Source: an uncultured Clostridium sp. (GTDB lineage Bacteria > Bacillota > Clostridia > Clostridiales > Clostridiaceae). Taken from it: a stretch of DNA of 64,000 nucleotides. The stretch spans positions 1 through 64,000 of the forward strand of contig UQFE01000002.1 of NCBI GenBank assembly GCA_900540255.1, written 5' to 3'. Below are positions 33,145-41,939 of the stretch, in pieces. Under the pieces are notes generated by a model. The model had not been told where the DNA came from. It saw only the letters and a list, made by a program, of their open reading frames with translations, and did no database searches. Every line of letters starts with the position of its first letter. Position 1 is the stretch's first letter. The translations under genes and the position numbers were made by a program.

Positions 33145-34332
33145 TTATAATTCAGATGGAGGCATATTAAACCCTAAACTACCTACTCCTATGACTCTAT
33201 CAAAGAAAAATTCACTTATCATAGATTGTGGTAATTCTTTAATTCTACTATACTTTGCCAACTCCCAATTGTTTATCATAGCTCTTTCTGCATATCTTTG
33301 ACAACCACCTATAACCGAATTCGCTGCTTGTTTCTTACTAACTGAACTTTCTTGATAATACTTTGTTGCATTTGCTACACTTTTGTAAATAATTCCATAT
33401 ATCTGAGATACAGAAAAATTTTCTAATAAATCTTTAAATATCGCAATTGTTTTTTCTCCTATATTAAAATCAAATCTTACACTTTTCATTTGATATTCAA
33501 AATATTCAATACATTCTTCTAATGCTATCTCTTTCCAAATATTTAATGCATCTTCTTTATCTGCATCGGAAAAACTTTTAGGATTAATTATTTTAGATAA
33601 TATATTTTTTATCTCTTCATCACCTACTATATTGATACGATATTTAACCATAGTTATATAGTATACATTTGGAAATTCAATATCTTTTTCCTCATTTGAA
33701 TCAAGGAAAGCATCTATGCTCGAGTTTGAATCCACACTTATTACACCTCTGCCTATTAAATAACTTAAGATTTCCTTAATATATCCAATAGTTGGAGCCA
33801 ATTCTCTTTCTGCATCATTTAGAGGTAATATAACCTCCATATCCTCACTTAATGAAGTTCTTAATAACGCTCCTAAAAAAACCTTTTCTCTAAAATTAAG
33901 CTCTGAATAATTTACAGGTACTATATTTAAGTCATATACTTTTTTTATTTTTTCTCTTTTTTCTTGTAATATTCTCACTTTTCTTTCTTCATTCAATTTT
34001 CTAACTTTTTCTCTCTCGGCAATACAATAATTACACTTACAAATTATTTCATCTGTATGTCCACAAATTGCACAAAAAGGCTTCTTTTTATTCCAACTAT
34101 AACTTGACTTAGAATCTCTTTCTTTATACATTGGTTCATTACATACTGGACATATAATATCTTCACATATTATAGGTGGAAAAAGAGTATATAATTTAGA
34201 ACTAGTAGTATCTATATTATATTCTTTGATAATGTCGCTTGCTTTTACTCCGTTATAATATTTATTCATTAGTGATTCAATTTGAAGCATTGTTAAATGC
34301 CTCAATTTCTCATGTATTTCTATTTCTCTCAT
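33145..34332 (-). CDS. Cys-rich protein of unknown function
   Basis: I do not recognise this 395-residue protein. The N-terminus (about 10-48, LTMLQIESLMNKYYNGVKAS) looks like a helix-turn-helix. Two zinc-ribbon-like parts follow: CPVC at 61-64 with CAICGH at 87-92, and CKCNYC at 98-103, then a Lys/Glu coiled coil. The last ~270 residues are helical and charged with no motif I can name. GAGAGGATGATAAG precedes the ATG. It lies 66 bp downstream of the integrase gene on the same strand, so it may be cargo or an accessory factor of that element. DNA or RNA binding is an inference. Confidence 0.6.
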   Translation of the reverse strand: MREIEIHEKLRHLTMLQIESLMNKYYNGVKASDIIKEYNIDTTSSKLYTLFPPIICEDIICPVCNEPMYKERDSKSSYSWNKKKPFCAICGHTDEIICKCNYCIAEREKVRKLNEERKVRILQEKREKIKKVYDLNIVPVNYSELNFREKVFLGALLRTSLSEDMEVILPLNDAERELAPTIGYIKEILSYLIGRGVISVDSNSSIDAFLDSNEEKDIEFPNVYYITMVKYRINIVGDEEIKNILSKIINPKSFSDADKEDALNIWKEIALEECIEYFEYQMKSVRFDFNIGEKTIAIFKDLLENFSVSQIYGIIYKSVANATKYYQESSVSKKQAANSVIGGCQRYAERAMINNWELAKYSRIKELPQSMISEFFFDRVIGVGSLGFNMPPSEL

Positions 34333-34398
34333 CTTATCATCCTCTCAAAAATTTCCTAATGATATTATAACAAATTTTCTATTAATTGTACAATATAC

Positions 34399-35400
34399 TT
34401 ATCTCATTGTTTCTAATGGAGAATAGCTCATATATTTTTTTCTTAAATCCTCATCTTGTAAATCCAAATATGCCTTTTCGGTCACTGATACACTGCTATG
34501 ACCTAATATTTTTGATAAAACAAAAATAGAACCACCATTAAGTAAAAATCTTCTACTAAAGTTATTTCTTAATCCATGTGGAGTTATATTTTTATCTATT
34601 TTTGCTCTAGATAAATAACCTCTAAAATTTCTTTCAAAGTTTCCTTGTTCAATCTTTCTATTCGTTCTTTGTGTAGGAAATAATAAATCACTTTCTTGTA
34701 TTACATCTTTAAACTTAATCCATCTTTGCAATAGCTTTTGCATTTCATAGCTAAAGAAAACTACTCTGTCTTTTCTTCCTTTTGTAATATCTCCATCAAG
34801 AAATATAGTACATCTAAACAAATCTATATTTTCAAGCTTTAGTTGTAAAGTTTCCCCTAATCTCATTCCAGTATCAAAAATTAAATTGATAATTGTAAAA
34901 TCTCTAAACTCATGAAACTTTGACAAATCTAATACTTTAATCAACTTTTTATATTCTTCATCTGTTAATTGTTCCTTTGGTCTTCTATTTACTTTCAAAA
35001 ATTTTATTGAATGGATATTAGTCTTTTTAACTAAGTTATTTTCTTCTGCATAAGTAAAGAAAGCTTTAATATTTCTTAGATAACCATTTATAGTAACATC
35101 TGATATTTCTTTACCTACATCATGTCTTTTATCTATGTTTGCTTTTTCTATTCCAGCTTCGCTAGATGCAAAACTATACTTTCCTCTATCTTTTGTAAAA
35201 GCTAAATAATCCTCTACTACTTTTTTATTGACCTTTTTTATGTCCGTTATTTCTAGTTCTTCTTCAAGATATTTTGCAAAAAGCATCAAAGTTTGATGAT
35301 AAGATTTTATAGTTTTTAATCTTAAATTTTTATAACTGCAATACTCTAAATATTCTACAATTATACTATTAATAGTTTTTGTTTTAATAATTCTTGGCAT
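34399..35400 (-). CDS. Tyrosine recombinase / phage-type integrase
   Basis: This 333-residue integrase has a SAM-like core-binding domain (about 10-120) and a catalytic domain with all residues present: Arg180 in TGMRLGE, Lys207 in TKGRKDR, His275 and Arg278 in HGLRNNF, His301 in LGHSS and the nucleophile Tyr311. It is therefore expected to be active. It lies directly downstream of spo0A, outside the usual gene order, and the 148-bp gap to spo0A holds repeats that could be its binding or attachment site. AGGAGTGATTTTTT precedes the ATG. Confidence 0.92.
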   Translation of the reverse strand: MPRIIKTKTINSIIVEYLEYCSYKNLRLKTIKSYHQTLMLFAKYLEEELEITDIKKVNKKVVEDYLAFTKDRGKYSFASSEAGIEKANIDKRHDVGKEISDVTINGYLRNIKAFFTYAEENNLVKKTNIHSIKFLKVNRRPKEQLTDEEYKKLIKVLDLSKFHEFRDFTIINLIFDTGMRLGETLQLKLENIDLFRCTIFLDGDITKGRKDRVVFFSYEMQKLLQRWIKFKDVIQESDLLFPTQRTNRKIEQGNFERNFRGYLSRAKIDKNITPHGLRNNFSRRFLLNGGSIFVLSKILGHSSVSVTEKAYLDLQDEDLRKKYMSYSPLETMR

Positions 35401-35412
35401 AAAAAATCACTC

Positions 35413-35523
35413 CTAATCATAAATTGCCAACCTATGAATTAGAAGTGATATATTTTGTATATTTATTGGTATGAAAATCCGATTTTTATACCCCCATTAT
35501 TAGTATTGGTTGGTATGAGATTT
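35413..35523. promoter_or_regulatory. Inverted and direct repeats next to the integrase gene
   Basis: An imperfect palindrome GGTATGAAAATC-C-GATTTTTATACC spans 35468-35492. A related half, TTGGTATGAGATTT, lies at 35510-35523 as a direct repeat of 35466-35479. A second imperfect inverted repeat (CTAATCAT ... ATGAATTAG) spans 35413-35442, next to the integrase start. These may be integrase arm or core sites, or operators. Confidence 0.45.
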
Positions 35524-35548
35524 TTCAATTTTGGCTCTATCACTAGCT

Positions 35549-36367
35549 TTAAGACACTTTATTTTTTAATCTTAGCTTGTCTGCAATGATAGCAATAAAC
35601 TCTGAGTTTGTTGGCTTACCTTTTTCATTATGAACAGTATAACCAAATAACTTATTAATTGCTTCTACTTGTCCTCTTCCCCAAGCTACTTCAATTGCAT
35701 GTCTTATAGCTCTTTCAACTCTTGAAGCTGTTGTGTTATATTTCTTAGCTATTGAAGGATATAATTCCTTTGTTACAGCAGATAATAATTCCATATCATT
35801 AACAACCATAGTAATAGCTTCTCTTAAATACATATAACCTTTTATATGAGCTGGTACACCTATTTCATGAATTATATTTGTAATTTCAGTTTCTAAATCA
35901 ACTGGTCCTCTGCTTGGAGCAGTAATCATTTCTGTTGTTGTCATAGCTACTTGCTTTTTAACTGGTTCATCATTTCCTAATAATGAATCATTAAACATAT
36001 CTCTAATACGTTTAGTAAATATGTCCATATCAAATGGCTTAACCACATAATAATCTGCACCTAAAGTTATTGCTCTTTGAGTTATCTTATCTTGTCCAAC
36101 TGCAGATAATACAACTATTCTTGGAAATTTAGTTAAATTCATAGAATTTAATCTTTCTAATACTCCTAAACCATCTAAATGTGGCATTATTATATCTAAA
36201 ACTACTAAATCTGGTTGTTTTTCTTCAATTAAAGTTAAAGCCTCTCTTCCATCCTTTGCAATTCCTGTTACAACAATGTCCTTTTGATTTAAAAGATAAT
36301 CATTTAAAATACTACAGAATTCTTTATTATCATCTGCTATTACTACTGATATTTTATTTCCATCCAT
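35549..36367 (-). CDS. spo0A: Sporulation transcription factor Spo0A
   Basis: Spo0A is the master response regulator that commits cells to sporulation and, in clostridia, solvent production. The receiver domain (1-125) has acidic D12 and D13, phospho-acceptor D58 in [13 protein letters not shown] and Lys in VVKPFDMD. A linker leads to the C-terminal DNA-binding domain (about 155-272) with [11 protein letters not shown], the recognition region [21 protein letters not shown] and the final [32 protein letters not shown] precedes the ATG. It follows spoIVB as in other spore formers. Confidence 0.98.
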   Translation of the reverse strand: MDGNKISVVIADDNKEFCSILNDYLLNQKDIVVTGIAKDGREALTLIEEKQPDLVVLDIIMPHLDGLGVLERLNSMNLTKFPRIVVLSAVGQDKITQRAITLGADYYVVKPFDMDIFTKRIRDMFNDSLLGNDEPVKKQVAMTTTEMITAPSRGPVDLETEITNIIHEIGVPAHIKGYMYLREAITMVVNDMELLSAVTKELYPSIAKKYNTTASRVERAIRHAIEVAWGRGQVEAINKLFGYTVHNEKGKPTNSEFIAIIADKLRLKNKVS

Positions 36368-36674
36368 CTTTTTTATCTCCCTTTCTACCCATTACAATAA
36401 TATATTTTATAATTCAAACTTAAAATAGAAATATAACTTAATTTTTCACTTAATTAAGCATTTAATTAAGTATATTTACTTGTTTTTTTATTTTATGTAA
36501 TATATTATAACATAAATTTAATAAATAAAATAGCTTATTTTACATATTTTTGAAATTTTTCTCTAAAAAAATTGTATTTTTTTCTTTTTTATATATTGAA
36601 TAAATTAAAATTATAAGATATTATTTAATTTTAAAGCTTAAATAATATCTTATAATTATGTTTTCTCATTTACC
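36368..36674. other. spo0A upstream region
   Basis: The 307-bp gap holds the spo0A promoter area and the spoIVB terminator. A GTTTGAATTA stretch near 36410-36420 (minus strand) resembles a sigma-H -10 box, but no convincing -35 partner is seen. CTTAATTAA repeats (36448-36472) can form a small hairpin. Confidence 0.35.
36610..36656 (-). terminator. Terminator of spoIVB
   Basis: ATTATAAGATATTATTTAA and TTAAATAATATCTTATAAT form a perfect 19-bp stem with a 9-nt loop between spoIVB and spo0A. Confidence 0.75.
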
Positions 36675-37865
36675 TTATTGAATTATACCTGCTTCTTCAA
36701 GCATCCATTCAATGTATATTCCATAACCTATTTCAGGCTTATTAATAAGTACATGAGTTACAGCACCAACTATTTTATCATTTTGAATTATTGGACTTCC
36801 ACTCATACCTTGCACTATTCCACCTGTTTTGCTTAATAATTCTTCATCTGTTACTCTTATTATCATACTTTTAGGTCCTGATTTATCTTGTTGTAATAAC
36901 TTGATTATTTCAATATCATATTCTTTTGGTCCATTATCATCTATAGTTGTTATTATTTTTGCTGGACCTTCTACAACTTCATTTCTAAAACCAACAGACA
37001 TTGGTTGATTAAATATGGAATTTACTAAAGGTTGATATGTTTTTCCAAAAATCCCTGAAGATGAATTACTTTCTATTTGACCTATTGATTTTTTTTCATT
37101 TACAAACAATCCTCTTAATTCTCCTGGTACTCCTTTTTCACCTTTTCTTACACTTAGTATTGATGCTGATAAAAGATCTCCATCTTTTATAGTAAATGTT
37201 GTATTTGTATCACCATCTGTTATTGGATGTCCTAAGGCTCCAAATGTATTAGTATCCTCATGATAAAATGTTAATGTACCTATTCCTGCTGTAGAATCTC
37301 TAACCCACAAGCCTAATTTATAATTTTCTCCTTCTTTAATTAAATTAATATCCTTGTTAAACTTACATCCATTACGCATAAATTCTACATTTATTGTAGA
37401 TGAATTAGCACTTTTTATTAAACTTATCAACTGTTTTGAGCTTTCAATTTTTTTATTATTAACTTCTAATAAAACATCACCCAACTGCATTCCAGCAACT
37501 TTTGCTGGACTTAATTCACTACCATCATCAGTTTCTACATTAGAAAATCCTACGACTAGAACTCCCTCTGTTGATAATTTTATTCCTACACTGGCTCCAC
37601 CTGGATATAATTTTATATCCTCTAATTTTTGCACTGCTACCGATTTTATTGGAATAAGCCCAAGAAAATCAATATTAACTTTATCTTTATTTAATTTAGC
37701 AGTATTTAAAATCCCTTGGTTTTGTACAGAAATATCAGAAACTTCCATACTATCATTTATGTATATTTTTTCTGGTAATTGCAAAACACTAATGTATGCT
37801 ATTAATGCCAAAATAGCTATTGGAGTAATAATTATACTAAAATACTTTAATATTTTTTTAATCAT
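36675..37865 (-). CDS. spoIVB: SpoIVB serine peptidase
   Basis: This forespore-secreted protease triggers the sigma-K checkpoint in Bacillus; clostridia keep it. The 396-residue protein has a membrane anchor (FSIIITPIAILALIAYISVL), a PDZ domain at about 110-185 (VAGMQLGDVLLEVNNKKIES) and an SA-type peptidase domain with His in FGALGHPI and nucleophile Ser in GMSGSPIIQNDKIVGAVTHV. GGAGGAGATAAA precedes the ATG. It lies between recN and spo0A, the standard arrangement. Confidence 0.96.
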   Translation of the reverse strand: MIKKILKYFSIIITPIAILALIAYISVLQLPEKIYINDSMEVSDISVQNQGILNTAKLNKDKVNIDFLGLIPIKSVAVQKLEDIKLYPGGASVGIKLSTEGVLVVGFSNVETDDGSELSPAKVAGMQLGDVLLEVNNKKIESSKQLISLIKSANSSTINVEFMRNGCKFNKDINLIKEGENYKLGLWVRDSTAGIGTLTFYHEDTNTFGALGHPITDGDTNTTFTIKDGDLLSASILSVRKGEKGVPGELRGLFVNEKKSIGQIESNSSSGIFGKTYQPLVNSIFNQPMSVGFRNEVVEGPAKIITTIDDNGPKEYDIEIIKLLQQDKSGPKSMIIRVTDEELLSKTGGIVQGMSGSPIIQNDKIVGAVTHVLINKPEIGYGIYIEWMLEEAGIIQ

Positions 37866-37973
37866 TTTATCTCCTCCTTGCCTTCTGACATTAATTTTCC
37901 CTCTCTACTTTCTTTATATGCTATAATAACTTTGTTAAGTTAGTTAAAAATTTATATGTAAATACATTTTCTA

Positions 37974-38014
37974 TAAAAAAAATAAAACCATGATAAATTA
38001 CCATGATTTTATTG
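37974..38014 (-). terminator. Terminator of recN
   Basis: On the minus strand AAAATCATG pairs with CATGGTTTT (one G-U pair) and is followed by a T-run, 35 bp after the recN stop. Confidence 0.65.
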
Positions 38015-38048
38015 TTTACAGTATTTATATCCATTATGTATATAAATA

Positions 38049-39743
38049 TTAATTATTTTTAATTTCTTTTTTCTTTATTTCAGCAAAATTCACCATTTCT
38101 GATGCATTTTCGATTGTTACATCACTAATTTCATCTCCACCTACCATTTTTGCAATTTCTTTAATCTTTTCATCTTTATTTAACATTCTAATTCCAGTAA
38201 ATGTTTTTCCATTTAACACCTCTTTAGAAACAAAATAATGACTATCTGAAAGTGCTGCAATTTGTGGTAAATGAGTAATACATAAAACTTGATGTTTTAT
38301 AGATACTTCATACATTTTTTCACCTACACGTTTTCCTATAGTTCCACTTATACCTGTATCTATTTCATCAAAAATTAATGTAGGGATTTTATCCTTATCT
38401 ACAAAAACACATTTTAATGCCAACATAATTCTTGAAAGTTCCCCACCAGATAATACCTTTTCTAAAGGCTTTAAAGGTTCTCCTGGATTTGCAGAAACTA
38501 AAAATTGTACTTCATCATATCCTCTGCTATTCATATTTTCAGTTAATACAACATCTATTTTTATTATTGCTTTTTCAAGTCCAACATAAGATAATTCTTC
38601 TTTTATCTTAATTTCTAATATTTCACTTGCTTCAACTCTTAAATCATGAAGTTTTTTTCCTATAATCTTCATTTTTGATTCAATTTTTTGTTGCTCTTCT
38701 TTTAGTTTATTTATAATTTCTTCACTATTTATTAGTTCATTATATTTTTCTTTTAAGTTTTTTAAATTATCTAATATTTCTTTTATTGAATTTCCATATT
38801 TCTTTTTGTATAAACTAATACTATAAATTCTCTCATTAATTTCAGCTAATCTATCTTCATCATATGTTATTTCACTGCCTATGTCTCTAATCTCCCTTGT
38901 AACATCTTCTAAATTATAAAAAGCTTCTTCAATTTGAACTTTCTTTTCTCTTATTACATCTGAGTGATTTTCAACTAAAGATAATTCAGAAATAACTTTT
39001 GATAATCCTTCCAATATAGAAATTCCCTCATTTGAAGAATTTAAATATCCATATGCTCTAACTAAACTATTAGAAATCTTTTCTGCATTAGCAAGCATAT
39101 TAAATTCTTCTTTTAAATCTTCTTCTTCATTAACTTTTAAATTTGCTTTTTCTATATCTTCTATTTGAAATTTAATATAATCTGCTAATTTTTCTCTATC
39201 TTCATTGCCTTTTAATTCATTTATTTTTTCAGAATTTTCTATATATGTATGTCTTAATTCTTCATATTCATTAAGTAAATCCTTTATTTTATCATGATAA
39301 AATTCATCAACATATAAAATATGAGTTCCTTTATTAAGTAAATTTTGATTTTGATGTTGCCCATGAATATCTAAAAGCTTTTCTCTAATTTTTTTCAATT
39401 GAGATAAAACAATACTTCTATTATTAACTTTTATAATACTTTTACCATTTAAAGTTGTTTCTCTTCGAATTATAAGCATATCATCTTTTTCTATAGATAA
39501 ATCATCTAACACTTCATATATTTCATCATTTTCTATAGAAAAAACAGCTTCAACCATTGTTTTATCTTCTCCATATCTTATTTGATCTTTAGAGAATTTT
39601 CCGCCTAATACATAATCTATTGTATCAATAAGAATTGATTTACCTGCACCAGTTTCTCCTGATAATATATTGAATCCCGCACCAAATTCAACTGATAATT
39701 CTTGAATCAACGCAAAATTTTTAATATTTAACTCAACTAGCAT
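38049..39743 (-). CDS. recN: DNA repair protein RecN
   Basis: This SMC-like ATPase acts early in double-strand break repair. The 564 residues begin with the head part FALIQELSVEFGAGFNILSG and Walker A GETGAGKS. A long coiled coil fills about 150-370, and the end holds the signature VLSGGELSRIMLALK with Walker B LIFDEIDTGISG. Full length. AAGGTGGGG precedes the ATG. It follows argR by 19 bp, so argR-recN form one transcript as in other Firmicutes. Confidence 0.97.
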   Translation of the reverse strand: MLVELNIKNFALIQELSVEFGAGFNILSGETGAGKSILIDTIDYVLGGKFSKDQIRYGEDKTMVEAVFSIENDEIYEVLDDLSIEKDDMLIIRRETTLNGKSIIKVNNRSIVLSQLKKIREKLLDIHGQHQNQNLLNKGTHILYVDEFYHDKIKDLLNEYEELRHTYIENSEKINELKGNEDREKLADYIKFQIEDIEKANLKVNEEEDLKEEFNMLANAEKISNSLVRAYGYLNSSNEGISILEGLSKVISELSLVENHSDVIREKKVQIEEAFYNLEDVTREIRDIGSEITYDEDRLAEINERIYSISLYKKKYGNSIKEILDNLKNLKEKYNELINSEEIINKLKEEQQKIESKMKIIGKKLHDLRVEASEILEIKIKEELSYVGLEKAIIKIDVVLTENMNSRGYDEVQFLVSANPGEPLKPLEKVLSGGELSRIMLALKCVFVDKDKIPTLIFDEIDTGISGTIGKRVGEKMYEVSIKHQVLCITHLPQIAALSDSHYFVSKEVLNGKTFTGIRMLNKDEKIKEIAKMVGGDEISDVTIENASEMVNFAEIKKKEIKNN

Positions 39744-39762
39744 TATACCCCACCTTTAAAAT

Positions 39763-40212
39763 CTAAGAAATCATTTTTCTTATCTTTGAAATAAGCTCTA
39801 CAGCCTTCTCATCACTTCTAACTAATACAAAAATCGTATTATCTCCTGCAATAGTTCCTGCAACATCATTAGTATATAAACTATCTATTGCTTCTGCTGC
39901 AGCTGATGCTGCTCCAGTTAAAGTTTTTACAACAACAAATTTATCTACTTGTTCTACAGAAATTGCAGCATTTTTTAATATGCTATATAACTTATCATTA
40001 ATATCTCTTTCTTCTTTTGTAGGTGCACTATATTTATATTTACCACTTTCACTTTGCATTTTTACTAATTTTAATAATTTTATATCTCTTGACACAGTTG
40101 CTTGTGTTACATCATATCCTTCAATCTTAAGTGCATCTGCTAATTCTTCTTGAGTTTCTATATCATTATTATTTATAATATCTAAAATTTGATTGTGTCT
40201 TTTAGATTTCAA
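39763..40212 (-). CDS. argR: Arginine repressor ArgR/AhrC
   Basis: ArgR is a hexameric regulator of arginine metabolism. An N-terminal winged helix reads [20 protein letters not shown] and then [15 protein letters not shown]. The C-terminal domain has the arginine-binding [15 protein letters not shown] with its Asp pair near VAGTIAGD. I chose the TTG at 40212 because AAGGTGA lies 6 bases before it and the protein then starts like its homologues; a GTG three codons upstream overlaps the ribosome site. It sits between nadK and recN. Confidence 0.95.
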   Translation of the reverse strand: MKSKRHNQILDIINNNDIETQEELADALKIEGYDVTQATVSRDIKLLKLVKMQSESGKYKYSAPTKEERDINDKLYSILKNAAISVEQVDKFVVVKTLTGAASAAAEAIDSLYTNDVAGTIAGDNTIFVLVRSDEKAVELISKIRKMIS

Positions 40213-40252
40213 ATTAATCACCTTCTCTATATAAAAGTTTCTTCTTAACTTA

Positions 40253-41083
40253 TTAGTTATCTAATATTTTTTGCCTTAAAACATTAAAATAATCATAATT
40301 ATCAAATAATAAAATTTTTGCTATTTGTTTTGCCTTTTTTATTATTATAGATGTATTATCATTTATTTGTTTTGCTTCCTGTCCATCAAATGTTAAATAA
40401 ATTTCTCCATTATAATTTTCAGCCTTTATAAGTATTTCACTGCTACTTTTTAAGACTATTGGCTGCATTCCCCTTGTATGAGGACATATAGGGGTTAAAA
40501 TTATAACATCTACATCTGGATAAATAAATGGTCCTCCTGCAGAAAATGAATATCCTGTAGATCCTGTAGGAGTTGAAACTATTAATCCATCTCCCTTAAA
40601 TCTATAGTAAAGCTTATTGTCTATAAACACTTCAAATTTAGCCATTCTTGATAATGTACCTCTTGCAATAACAACATCATTTAAAGCTTTACCCTTGTCA
40701 TTATCATCTTGATTTAACATTGTACATTCTAAGAGAATTCTATTTTGAATAATATACTGTCCATTTTTAATCTTTTTTAATGCTTCACTAAAATCTTGTA
40801 TTTCTATACTAGATAAAAAGCCTAAATTTCCAATATTTACTCCTAAAATTGGAACATCATACTTCCCATTAATATCTCTTGCTACACCTAATAATGTACC
40901 ATCTCCACCTAATACTATTAACAAATCAAGCTTATCTTGAAATCTGTATTTATTCATTTCATAACTATTTAACACTATAACCTTAGAATGTTTAAATACC
41001 GTTGTAATTTGAGACATTACTAAAGATAATATTTTTCCATCTTTATCTTTTGAAGGATTTAATGCTACTACAATATTTTTCAT
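40253..41083 (-). CDS. nadK: NAD kinase
   Basis: The enzyme phosphorylates NAD to NADP. The 276-residue protein has [15 protein letters not shown] with the catalytic Asp of [13 protein letters not shown], and the substrate-binding [20 protein letters not shown]. Length and motifs are normal for the bacterial family. AAAGGGAG precedes the ATG. It lies in the tlyA-nadK-argR-recN series. Confidence 0.96.
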   Translation of the reverse strand: MKNIVVALNPSKDKDGKILSLVMSQITTVFKHSKVIVLNSYEMNKYRFQDKLDLLIVLGGDGTLLGVARDINGKYDVPILGVNIGNLGFLSSIEIQDFSEALKKIKNGQYIIQNRILLECTMLNQDDNDKGKALNDVVIARGTLSRMAKFEVFIDNKLYYRFKGDGLIVSTPTGSTGYSFSAGGPFIYPDVDVIILTPICPHTRGMQPIVLKSSSEILIKAENYNGEIYLTFDGQEAKQINDNTSIIIKKAKQIAKILLFDNYDYFNVLRQKILDN

Positions 41084-41128
41084 ATTTCTCCCTTTAAAAT
41101 CTTATACTATATACCTAAAGCCAGCTTT

Positions 41129-41938
41129 TTATAGCTGGCTATGTGATTCCTTTACAACTTCATCAATTTGACTCATTTCAAAAGATCCTTCTTTTTCTTT
41201 ATCTTTAGTAAAGTATACTAGATATTCTCTATTTCCTTCAGGTCCCTTAATAGGTGAAAAACTTAATCCTAATATATTAAATTCATTTTCAATTAAAAAA
41301 GTTACTATTTTATTTACAACTTCTAAATGAACTTCTATATCTCTTACTACACCTTTTTTTCCTACCTTTTCTCTTCCAGCTTCAAACTGTGGCTTTATTA
41401 AAGCTACAACTTCACCCTTATCTCCTAAAATATTTTTAACTGCAGGCATTATTGTTTTTAATGATATAAAAGATACATCTATTGATGCAAAATCTAATGG
41501 TACACCAATATCTTCTGGTGTTACATATCTTATATTTGTTCTTTCCATACAGACAACTCTTTCATCTGTTCTTAATTTCCATGCAAATTGCCCATAACCA
41601 ACATCTACTGAAAAAACCTTATTTGCATGATTTTGAAGCATACAATCTGTAAATCCTCCTGTTGAAGCTCCAATATCCATGCATACTTTATTAGTAAGAT
41701 CTATTCCAAAAGTATTCATTGCCTTTTCAAGTTTTAATCCTCCACGGCTTACATACTTAAGTTCTTCTCCTTTAAATACTATATCTGCATCAACACTAAC
41801 CTTTTCACCAGCCTTATCTACTCTCTGTCCATCAACAAAAATAAGTCCTGCCATAATATTAGTTTTTGCTCTTTCTCTTGATGTGCAAATTCCTTTATCA
41901 ACTAATAATACATCTAATCTTTCTTTTTTTGATGCCAT
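41129..41938 (-). CDS. tlyA: TlyA family 2'-O-methyltransferase/hemolysin-like protein
   Basis: TlyA-type proteins methylate ribose in 16S/23S rRNA. The 269 residues contain an N-terminal S4 RNA-binding domain (RLDVLLVDKGICTSRERAKT) and an FtsJ-like methyltransferase domain with SAM motif VCMDIGASTGGFTDCML, KIKPQ-like ALIKPQFEAGR and the late PIKGPEGNREYLVYF. It lies just after dxs with a 1-bp gap. The C-terminal codons overlap a small hairpin (41113-41134). Confidence 0.9.
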   Translation of the reverse strand: MASKKERLDVLLVDKGICTSRERAKTNIMAGLIFVDGQRVDKAGEKVSVDADIVFKGEELKYVSRGGLKLEKAMNTFGIDLTNKVCMDIGASTGGFTDCMLQNHANKVFSVDVGYGQFAWKLRTDERVVCMERTNIRYVTPEDIGVPLDFASIDVSFISLKTIMPAVKNILGDKGEVVALIKPQFEAGREKVGKKGVVRDIEVHLEVVNKIVTFLIENEFNILGLSFSPIKGPEGNREYLVYFTKDKEKEGSFEMSQIDEVVKESHSQL

Positions 41939-41939
41939 A

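Noticed and set aside
33145..34332. The Cys-rich protein as a primase or transposase
   Set aside because: No DxD/DDE catalytic set, Walker motif or toprim pattern is visible.
41113..41134. AGCCAGCT/AGCTGGCT hairpin between tlyA and nadK as a terminator
   Set aside because: No T-run follows on the minus strand and the two genes are in a normally continuous operon; at most a weak attenuator.
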